Shown: positions 1-6,108 of the stretch, piece by piece
How positions within the stretch are numbered: the first letter of the stretch is position 1
How the letters are laid out: each line of letters starts with the position of its first letter
Assembly: GCA_963628765.1 (NCBI GenBank)
Contig: CAVGFV010000036.1
Span: 1-13,667, forward strand
Length of the DNA: 13,667 nt
Source: Succinimonas sp963628765
Lineage (GTDB): Bacteria > Pseudomonadota > Gammaproteobacteria > Enterobacterales > Succinivibrionaceae
Direction of reading: 5' to 3'
Made by a program: the position numbers and the translations under genes
The notes under the pieces: model-generated
Database searches by the model: none
Seen by the model: the letters and a program-made list of their open reading frames with translations, nothing else
Told to the model about the DNA's origin: nothing

Positions 1-96
1 AACTTTACGTTCAGTCCTTTTGACCCTAAACATACAAATAACGACAGAGTTTAGGAACGATATGAGGCCTTTTTTAAATTTTAATAGATTAAGCAT
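1..96 (-). CDS. possible partial small ORF downstream of pyrG
   Basis: An ATG at 96-94 opens a frame of 32 codons that runs off the left edge with no stop. It begins 20 nt after the pyrG stop on the same strand. The peptide starts MLNLLKFKKGLISFLNSVV and is basic and partly hydrophobic; I do not recognise it. It does not look like enolase, the usual neighbour of pyrG. AGAG lies 5 nt before the ATG, while AAGG abuts the ATG and is too close to act as a ribosome site. A frame this short can arise by chance, so this is only a candidate. Confidence 0.2.
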   Translation of the reverse strand, partial: MLNLLKFKKGLISFLNSVVICMFRVKRTERKV

Positions 97-116
97 CCTT
101 ACTCTATTTATGAATG

Positions 117-1772
117 TTAATTAGCGTGCTTTTGAGAATTTTGATAATCAATTGCAGCCTTTATAAATCCAGAAAATAATGGATGTCCATCTCTAGGAGT
201 AGAGGTGAATTCTGGGTGGAACTGTACACCTACAAACCATGGATGTGATGGAATTTCAGCAATTTCCACTAACTTACGGTCAGCACTCAAACCTGTAACC
301 TTCAAACCAGCTTCTTTAAGCTTAGGTAACAAATTATTGTTCACTTCGTAACGATGACGATGACGTTCGTAAATTTCTGGTTTACCGTAAAGTTTACGTA
401 CTAATGAACCTTCTTCAAGGTGACACTGTTGCGCACCTAAACGCATTGTTCCACCAAGGTCAGATTTTTCTGTACGTTCTTCTTTTTCGCCGGCTTCATT
501 TATCCATTCAGTAATAAGACCAACTACAGGGTATTTAGTCTTGTTATCAAATTCAGTTGAGTTAGCGCCAGCCATTCCCGCAACATCACGAGCATATTCG
601 ATAATAGCAACTTGCATTCCGAGACAAATTCCCAAATATGGAATCTTTTGCTCTCTTGCATACTTAGCAGCAATGATCTTTCCTTCGATACCTCTGTTTC
701 CGAAACCACCAGGAACGAGGATTGCGTCAACACCTTCAAGCATCTCAACACCATTAGTTTCTACAGCTTGTGAGTCGATATACTTGATCTTTACATGAAC
801 CTTATTCTTTAAGCCAGCATGTTTTAAAGCTTCATTAACTGATTTATAAGCATCAGGAAGCTGAACATACTTACCAACCATACCAACAACTACTTCACCT
901 TCGCTATTAGCTTGCTGGTATACAACCTGTTCCCATTCAGAAAGGTCAGCTTCTGGGCATTTAATACCGAAACGTTCAACAACAATTTCATCAAGTCCCT
1001 GATTTTTCAATAAAGCAGGGATCTTATAAATAGAATCCACATCGCGAAGAGAAACAACTGCTTTTTCACTAACGTTACAGAAAAGAGCGATCTTCTTCTT
1101 TTCAGGAACAGGAATATTTGTATCAGAGCGACAAACTAGTACGTCTGGCTGAATACCAATACTTAAAAGTTCCTTTACAGAATGCTGTGTAGGCTTGGTC
1201 TTTATCTCATTTGAGGTTTTAAGGTATGGCACCAATGTCAAATGCATAAAAATAGCATTTTGACGGCCAATTTCTACTGCCAACTGACGAATAGCTTCAA
1301 GGAATGGCTGGGATTCGATATCACCAACAGTACCACCAATTTCTACAATAGCAACTTGGTGTCCATGGCTTCCTTGTAGGATTTTTTCTTTAATTTCATT
1401 GGTAATGTGTGGAATTACCTGAATGGTAGCACCGAGGTAATCACCGTGACGTTCCTTTCTAATCACATCAGAATATATTCTTCCTGTTGTGAAATTGTTG
1501 TTCTTGGTCATTTTAGTACGAATGAAACGTTCATAATGGCCAAGATCCAAGTCAGTCTCTGCACCATCTTCAGTTACAAACACTTCACCGTGCTGAATTG
1601 GGCTCATGGTGCCTGGATCCACATTGATATAAGGATCTAACTTAAGCATGGTTACATCAATACCGCGAGCCTCTAGGAGAGCAGCAAGAGAGCCTGCCGC
1701 AATCCCCTTACCGAGTGATGAAACTACACCACCGGTTACAAAAATAAATTGAGTGTTTGTCTTGCTAACCAT
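117..1772 (-). CDS. pyrG: CTP synthase (glutamine hydrolysing)
   Basis: This cytoplasmic enzyme makes CTP from UTP, ATP and glutamine, the last step of de novo pyrimidine nucleotide synthesis. The 551-residue product matches E. coli PyrG (545 aa) over its whole length. The N-terminal amidoligase domain carries the P-loop-like GGVVSSLGKG at residues 14-23 and the substrate-binding stretch LDPYINVDPGTMSP near 45-58. The C-terminal class I glutamine amidotransferase domain (about 293-545) has the nucleophile Cys383 in GICLG and the other triad members His519 and Glu521 in QFHPE. The ATG start agrees with the family start; the ribosome site is weak (AAGTGG, 7 nt upstream). It is transcribed away from gltS, probably from the promoter near 2033-2041 with a leader of about 250 nt. 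The usual neighbours eno and mazG are not next to it here. Confidence 0.99.
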   Translation of the reverse strand: MVSKTNTQFIFVTGGVVSSLGKGIAAGSLAALLEARGIDVTMLKLDPYINVDPGTMSPIQHGEVFVTEDGAETDLDLGHYERFIRTKMTKNNNFTTGRIYSDVIRKERHGDYLGATIQVIPHITNEIKEKILQGSHGHQVAIVEIGGTVGDIESQPFLEAIRQLAVEIGRQNAIFMHLTLVPYLKTSNEIKTKPTQHSVKELLSIGIQPDVLVCRSDTNIPVPEKKKIALFCNVSEKAVVSLRDVDSIYKIPALLKNQGLDEIVVERFGIKCPEADLSEWEQVVYQQANSEGEVVVGMVGKYVQLPDAYKSVNEALKHAGLKNKVHVKIKYIDSQAVETNGVEMLEGVDAILVPGGFGNRGIEGKIIAAKYAREQKIPYLGICLGMQVAIIEYARDVAGMAGANSTEFDNKTKYPVVGLITEWINEAGEKEERTEKSDLGGTMRLGAQQCHLEEGSLVRKLYGKPEIYERHRHRYEVNNNLLPKLKEAGLKVTGLSADRKLVEIAEIPSHPWFVGVQFHPEFTSTPRDGHPLFSGFIKAAIDYQNSQKHAN

Positions 1773-1947
1773 AGAAAAACCACTTGTAAAAATAAAAACA
1801 GCATAACGGAAAAATCACATTCCATCATGCTGAATGAATATACGATAAACTATGCTAATTCTACTGTGAACTACCCACCTTCATAAAGAAAGTGTGTTTT
1901 GTTAAATCTTGCGACTTTTAAGAAGTTTTACGTACAAGTATCAACTC

Positions 1948-2018
1948 AAAAAACTCTTATTATTACAGGCGCGTTCACTATCGCCTATAGAGTATTGTCC
2001 TTTCTAGGACACAACACT
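1948..2018 (-). promoter_or_regulatory. structured leader RNA upstream of pyrG (candidate)
   Basis: Read leftward, the transcript from the promoter near 2033 would contain three pairing elements. First is a hairpin at 2018-1991 whose core TGTCCT pairs with AGGACA (+ strand 1996-2001 with 2006-2011, 4-nt loop) and extends through a bulge. Second is GGCG (1985-1982) pairing with CGCC (1971-1968). Third is an outer pairing of ACTCT (1993-1989) with AGAGT (1957-1953), followed directly by six T (1953-1948). The AGT at 1991-1993 is needed by both the first and the outer stem, so the two compete. The T-run after a stem suggests a possible attenuator, but the outer stem is only 5 bp. It matches no riboswitch class I can name. 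Confidence 0.3.
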
Positions 2019-2032
2019 ATTTAATGCTTGCC

Positions 2033-2041
2033 ATTATAGCA
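2033..2041 (-). promoter_or_regulatory. extended -10 promoter reading toward pyrG
   Basis: The minus strand carries TGCTATAAT, a perfect -10 hexamer with the extended TGn element. The -35 region is poor (TGGTTA at 16-nt spacing, 3 of 6 matches), as is common for extended -10 promoters. The predicted start lies near 2026, which gives pyrG an untranslated leader of about 250 nt. No other gene on this strand lies between it and pyrG. Confidence 0.55.
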
Positions 2042-2284
2042 TATTTTACATATTTAACCATTTTGGAAGAATAAGCTAAACGAACGTTCAGGTAACATCT
2101 TTCAAATAGATCGCTAGTCAAAAGAATCAACAATGGCAATAATAGAGCATCATTACTAAGCATTATACATTATCAAAAACAAGAAAAGAATATAACTAAA
2201 TTCAGACTACAAAATTGTAAAATTTCTTAAATCTTGGAATAAAAAATTATTCTTTTCCCATAAAACAGATGGGCGTTCTTCAAA

Positions 2285-2315
2285 TTAGCAAATGCTGTTT
2301 ATGTTCATGTATAAT
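2285..2315 (+). promoter_or_regulatory. candidate gltS promoter
   Basis: A perfect TATAAT lies at 2310-2315, with TTAGCA (4 of 6 matches to the -35 consensus) at 2285-2290 and a rather long 19-nt spacer. The predicted start near 2322 falls inside the longer reading frame that opens at 2269, and leaves a leader of about 22 nt before the ATG at 2344. This supports 2344 as the gltS start. Confidence 0.45.
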
Positions 2316-2343
2316 TAAAAGGTTTGAGTCTGAGGAAAAATTA

Positions 2344-3555
2344 ATGAACGATAGCTCCATTTACACCATCAATATGGACATGCTTACAACCATTGGTGTT
2401 GCTACTTTGCTTCTTGTTTTGGGGCATTCAATAAAAAATTTCATACCAATTCTTAAAAGATTTTTCATTCCTGCTCCTGTAATTGGTGGCATAATTTTTT
2501 CTTTTATTACCCTAATCGGATATAAGACTCAAAGCTTTGCTTTTACTTATGATGACAAAATAAAAGATATTTTGATGCTCGCATTTTTTACCAGTATTGG
2601 CTTTATGGCATCTTTTAAAATGCTTATAAAAGGCGGCATCGCAGTTGCTATATTTCTAGTTTGCTCAATCATACTAATATGTGTCCAAAATGGAATAGGC
2701 ATAGGGCTTGCTAAATTCTTCGATTTAAATCCTTTAATAGGATTGGCTTCAGGTTCTGTATCCTTATCAGGCGGACATGGTACATCTGCAGCCTTTGGTC
2801 CTGAGCTAGAAAGCCACGGGCTTGAAGCAGGACTTGCTGTTTCTATAGCATCCGCAACATTCGGATTAGTTGTGGGATCGATCATCGGTGGTCCTTTAGG
2901 GCATTTTCTTTTAGCGCGCCACAAAATTGCCTATAGTGAGTCAGAAAACCAAGCTTATTTTGAACAAAATAAGAATGATTGTTCAGATACCAATATTGAT
3001 GAAACAACCTTATTTAAAGCATCTGTGAGTCTTTTAGTTTCAATGTTCTTTGGGTATTTTTTAATTCAATTTCTAAAAAAATATGGAATAATTTTACCAG
3101 CATACCTAGGACCAATGATCGTCGCTTGCATAATAAGAAATGCGACTGATTACTTAGGTAAGTCAATTCCACTTCATTCCATTGATGTTATAGGTAGACT
3201 ATCTCTTAATTTCTTCTTAGCAATAGCTTTAATGACTATGAGGCTTTGGGAATTAGAGGATCTAGCAATTCCACTCATCACTATATTGTTGATTCAAACA
3301 TTGGTGATGGCTTTGTTCGCATACTTTGTAACCTTTAGAATGATGGGAAAAGATTATGATGCAGCCGTAATTGCCTGTGGTCAGTGTGGTTTTGGTATGG
3401 GAGCCACACCAAATGCAATGGCCAATATGAACACCTTTACTGGTGCAAACGGACCATCTCCAAAAGCATTTTTCGTGGTACCAATGGTAGGTGCTCTTTT
3501 TATAGATTTCGTTAATGCCATTGTTATTACAGGCTTTATAAAAATTCTTTCTTAG
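2344..3555 (+). CDS. gltS: sodium/glutamate symporter
   Basis: This inner-membrane secondary transporter of the ESS family imports glutamate with Na+. The 403-residue product closely matches E. coli GltS (401 aa). Visible marks are PAPVIGG near residues 44-49, the first re-entrant loop SGGHGTSAA at 142-150, and the second loop GMGATPNAMANM at 351-362. These two loops sit in the two inverted halves. Hydrophobic membrane segments cover nearly the whole chain apart from a polar central loop near 196-222. The frame is open from 2269, but I start at 2344. GAGG at 2332-2335 is a good ribosome site 8 nt before that ATG, a TATAAT lies at 2310-2315, and the extra 25 residues have no family counterpart. 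It lies between pyrG and relA, where mazG is usual, and faces the opposite way from its neighbours, so it is a single-gene unit ended by the terminator at 3578-3612. Confidence 0.97.
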   Translation: MNDSSIYTINMDMLTTIGVATLLLVLGHSIKNFIPILKRFFIPAPVIGGIIFSFITLIGYKTQSFAFTYDDKIKDILMLAFFTSIGFMASFKMLIKGGIAVAIFLVCSIILICVQNGIGIGLAKFFDLNPLIGLASGSVSLSGGHGTSAAFGPELESHGLEAGLAVSIASATFGLVVGSIIGGPLGHFLLARHKIAYSESENQAYFEQNKNDCSDTNIDETTLFKASVSLLVSMFFGYFLIQFLKKYGIILPAYLGPMIVACIIRNATDYLGKSIPLHSIDVIGRLSLNFFLAIALMTMRLWELEDLAIPLITILLIQTLVMALFAYFVTFRMMGKDYDAAVIACGQCGFGMGATPNAMANMNTFTGANGPSPKAFFVVPMVGALFIDFVNAIVITGFIKILS

Positions 3556-3577
3556 TTTTGGAAAGTAAACTAAAAAT

Positions 3578-3612
3578 AAAAAGGCTCTAGAAAAATTTCT
3601 AGAGCCTTTTTT
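3578..3612. terminator. bidirectional intrinsic terminator between gltS and relA
   Basis: GGCTCTAGAAA (3583-3593) pairs perfectly with TTTCTAGAGCC (3596-3606). The stem is flanked by five A on the left and six T on the right, so it works as a U-tailed hairpin in both directions. It lies between the convergent ends of gltS (3555) and relA (3615) and should end both transcripts. Confidence 0.92.
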
Positions 3613-3614
3613 GA

Positions 3615-5858
3615 TTACTCTCTTCTTGCCGAAATAACATCTGGCATTTGGTTCATCTTTGAAAGCATCCTTGTTAAATCATCGATGTTATAGACTTCCA
3701 TACGAATCTCAATGCGAGCTGTTTGATTATTTACATTAGATTTGGAGCTAACACCTAAAACATTGATTCTTTCATTCGCTATGATTGTTGTTATATCTCT
3801 TAAAAGTCCTGAACGATCCCTTGCTTCAATTATCACAGTAACTTCATAACCTTGTGAATAATTTTCGCCCCATTCGGCAACAACAACACGCTCAGGCTCT
3901 TTAGAAGCCATCATTTTGAATTGATCACAGCCACTTCTATGAATAGAAATTCCAGTATGCGTTATGAATCCAACAATGTCGTCTCCTCTTACAGGATGAC
4001 AGCAATTAGCAATATGTGTCATGAGATTACCAACGCCATTAACCATAACTTGGCTATGACTTTGTATCTGCTTTGAATTATTCAACCATTGTTGTCTATT
4101 TTGTTCTATGGCTTTATCTAAAGCTTCTGTGCTATTTACGTCCTCATGAAGATCTTTAAATTTTTCTTCTAGAAGATTCATAAATTGATTTATACGAATG
4201 TCGCCAGAACCTAATTTCGCATAAATATCACGGTAGTCACGAACATTATATTTTGAGGTAAATTCACCAAGTAGACATGGAAGTTCATCTCTAGTAATTT
4301 TTAAGCCATGTTGTTCAATACTCTTTAACAACAGATCGCGCCCTTCTAGAATATTCTTATCACGGTCTTGATGCTTAAACCAAGCAGATACCTTACTTCT
4401 CGCCTTACTTGTAAAAAGGAAACCATTTGAAGGGTTAAGCCAATCACGACTAGGGTTTTCTTCCTTTTGAGTGATTATTTCAACTTGATCGCCTGTTTGT
4501 AACTTGTAAGTAAACGGTACTATGTTGCCACCTACTTTAGCACCTGTACAACGATGGCCTAATTCTGTATGAATCTGATATGCGAGGTCTAAAGGTGTAG
4601 AGCCTAAAGGCAAATCGATAACATCACCTTTAGGGGTAAAAACATATACACGATCTTCGAAAACTTGATTCTTGAAATCTTCTACAATTGCACCGGATTC
4701 CATCATGTCTTCCTGCCATGACAGAAGCTTTCTGAGCCAAGCAATACGCTTTTCATACTCAGAATTCATTCCCGGAGTATCGCCTTCTTTATATTTCCAA
4801 TGCGCTGCGACACCTAGTTCAGCATTTTTATGCATAGTCTCAGAGCGTATCTGTATCTCAACAGTTTTGCCTTCAGGACCTAAGACAACAGTGTGAATTG
4901 ATTGGTACCCATTAGGTTTAGGGTTTGCTATGTAATCATCAAATTCACGTTGAATAAAGTGATATCGCGTGTGCACCACACCCAATGCTGCATAGCAGTC
5001 TTGAAGTTGCTTCACAATAATACGTACTGCTCTAACATCATAAAGCTGAGAAAATGCAAGATGCTTTTTTTGCATTTTTCTCCAAATGCTATAAATATGT
5101 TTAGGCCTTCCGTAAACAGAAGCTTCTATTCCCGCGGCTTTTAATGCCTGATCCAATTCAGAAACAAAATTTATGATGTAGTTTTCTCGATCGATACGTT
5201 TTTCATCAAGAAGTTTGGCAATTTGTTTATATGTATCAGGTTGTAGATATCTAAAGGAAAGATCCTCTAATTCCCATTTTAATTGACCGATTCCAAGACG
5301 ATTGGCTAATGGGGCATAGATATTAGCACTCTCTTTAGCTAAAAGTACTTTCGTTTCTTCATCAGCGTGTTTACTTTCTCGAAGAACAGCTATTCTTTCT
5401 GATAGCTTGATAACCACTGCTCTAACATCCTCAATCATGGCTATCAACATTCTTCTTATAGTGTCAACTTGTTCATTTGAAACATTTTCGCCTGTGGACA
5501 AGTTGTGCATAAAGTTAATTGCTTCCATATCCTTTACACCATGAAGAATATGGGCAACTCGTTCACCAAAATCAGCTTTTGCTTGTTCTATGGTAAAAAA
5601 ATGTTCTTCTAAATGTGGATATAGAATGGCTGCTCTATAAGTATCCATATCCATATGAAGTGTTAGCAAAATTGAAACTATTTCGGCTGCGCGACGTTTG
5701 AGTGTTTCACCTTGTTCTGCAGTTTCCGCCATAAAATCATTACAGTAGTTAAATACTTTAATAATTTCTGCACGGTCTTCATTTTTTATATGAAGATGCT
5801 CAGCCCAAGTAGCGAGATCAAAATCCTCGCCTACGTGGTTCTGTCTAACTGCAACCAT
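3615..5858 (-). CDS. relA: GTP/GDP pyrophosphokinase, (p)ppGpp synthetase I
   Basis: RelA senses uncharged tRNA on stalled ribosomes and makes (p)ppGpp, the stringent-response alarm. The 747-residue product aligns with E. coli RelA (744 aa) end to end. The N-terminal hydrolase-like domain lacks the catalytic HD pair: Tyr80-Pro81 stand in its place, so it should not degrade (p)ppGpp. The synthetase domain (about 240-350) has the acidic EFDD motif at 305-308, typical of monofunctional RelA. A TGS domain follows near 403-464, then the Cys-rich region (Cys619, Cys620, Cys644) and an ACT domain near 670-745. The position before Cys644 is Gly643, whereas E. coli has Asp637 there. The frame is open up to 5966, but the ATG at 5858 gives the conserved MVAVR start and has a strong ribosome site (AGGGGAG). 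It ends at the shared terminator with gltS. Confidence 0.98.
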   Translation of the reverse strand: MVAVRQNHVGEDFDLATWAEHLHIKNEDRAEIIKVFNYCNDFMAETAEQGETLKRRAAEIVSILLTLHMDMDTYRAAILYPHLEEHFFTIEQAKADFGERVAHILHGVKDMEAINFMHNLSTGENVSNEQVDTIRRMLIAMIEDVRAVVIKLSERIAVLRESKHADEETKVLLAKESANIYAPLANRLGIGQLKWELEDLSFRYLQPDTYKQIAKLLDEKRIDRENYIINFVSELDQALKAAGIEASVYGRPKHIYSIWRKMQKKHLAFSQLYDVRAVRIIVKQLQDCYAALGVVHTRYHFIQREFDDYIANPKPNGYQSIHTVVLGPEGKTVEIQIRSETMHKNAELGVAAHWKYKEGDTPGMNSEYEKRIAWLRKLLSWQEDMMESGAIVEDFKNQVFEDRVYVFTPKGDVIDLPLGSTPLDLAYQIHTELGHRCTGAKVGGNIVPFTYKLQTGDQVEIITQKEENPSRDWLNPSNGFLFTSKARSKVSAWFKHQDRDKNILEGRDLLLKSIEQHGLKITRDELPCLLGEFTSKYNVRDYRDIYAKLGSGDIRINQFMNLLEEKFKDLHEDVNSTEALDKAIEQNRQQWLNNSKQIQSHSQVMVNGVGNLMTHIANCCHPVRGDDIVGFITHTGISIHRSGCDQFKMMASKEPERVVVAEWGENYSQGYEVTVIIEARDRSGLLRDITTIIANERINVLGVSSKSNVNNQTARIEIRMEVYNIDDLTRMLSKMNQMPDVISARRE

Positions 5859-5903
5859 GATCTCTCCCCTAAAATGGATATTCCCACTCTTAGTCAGAAA
5901 ATG

Positions 5904-5921
5904 TTGAGAAAAGTTTCTCAA
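5904..5921 (-). promoter_or_regulatory. perfect palindrome in the relA leader
   Basis: TTGAGAAA (5904-5911) and TTTCTCAA (5914-5921) form an 8-bp inverted repeat with a 2-nt centre, 46 bp before the relA ATG. It is not followed by a T-run in the direction of relA, so it is not a terminator. It could be an operator half-site pair or a leader hairpin; no protein is known to me for this sequence. Confidence 0.3.
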
Positions 5922-5956
5922 AAAGAGGATGAAAATTAAAAACTGACACAGCTCAT

Positions 5957-5965
5957 AATATACCA
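5957..5965 (-). promoter_or_regulatory. candidate relA promoter (extended -10)
   Basis: The minus strand carries TGGTATATT, a TGn-extended -10 (TATATT at 5962-5957). No convincing -35 lies at 16-18 nt. Transcription would begin near 5950 and give a leader of about 90 nt containing the palindrome at 5904-5921. Together with the 250-bp gap behind the methyltransferase gene, this suggests relA has its own promoter even if it also receives readthrough. Confidence 0.35.
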
Positions 5966-6010
5966 AAATCTTATCTTATTTATGTATATTAGGCTGTTTT
6001 TAAAGCAGGA

Positions 6011-6049
6011 ATTTTTGGCATCTTTCAGAATTTAAGAAGATTTTTGGCA
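6011..6049. repeat. paired 10-bp direct repeat upstream of relA
   Basis: ATTTTTGGCA occurs at 6011-6020 and again at 6040-6049, 29 bp apart start to start (about 2.8 helical turns). It lies in the 250-bp non-coding spacer upstream of the candidate relA promoter. Spaced identical half-sites in this position could be binding sites for a regulator, but the sequence is AT-rich and chance is possible. Confidence 0.3.
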
Positions 6050-6076
6050 ATGTTTTCAAAAATTTAAAATAGTTTC

Positions 6077-6093
6077 ATAGATAAAACATCTAT
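6077..6093 (-). terminator. weak hairpin after the methyltransferase gene
   Basis: On the minus strand ATAGAT, a 5-nt loop GTTTT and ATCTAT form a 6-bp stem starting 16 nt after the methyltransferase stop. Only short T stretches follow (ACTATTTTAAATTTTT). It could be a weak terminator or an RNA-stabilising hairpin; the A/T-rich stem makes strong termination unlikely. Confidence 0.25.
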
Positions 6094-6108
6094 CATTTCT
6101 AAAACATT

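Noticed and set aside
541..798. Plus-strand frame inside pyrG, and similar frames at 1407-1640, 4672-5144 and 6454-6922
   Set aside because: All are opposite strongly conserved genes and have composition typical of shadow frames.
1937..1985. Resemblance of GGCGATAGTGAACGCGCC followed by GTTGATACTTGTAC to a fluoride riboswitch
   Set aside because: The loop cannot pair with the downstream segment, the conserved AAC and CUGAUG..CCUAC elements are absent, and the downstream gene is pyrG, not a fluoride exporter.
2083..2090. Palindrome GAACGTTC in the pyrG/gltS intergenic region
   Set aside because: It is only 8 bp, is single, and is not tied to either promoter; chance is the simplest explanation.
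2269..2343. 25-residue N-terminal extension of GltS
   Set aside because: A TATAAT and GAGG ribosome site lie inside it, and it has no counterpart in the family.
5859..5966. 36-residue hydrophobic N-terminal extension of RelA, which would look like a membrane anchor
   Set aside because: The ATG at 5858 gives the conserved MVAVR start with a strong AGGGGAG ribosome site. The extension has no family counterpart and covers the candidate promoter.
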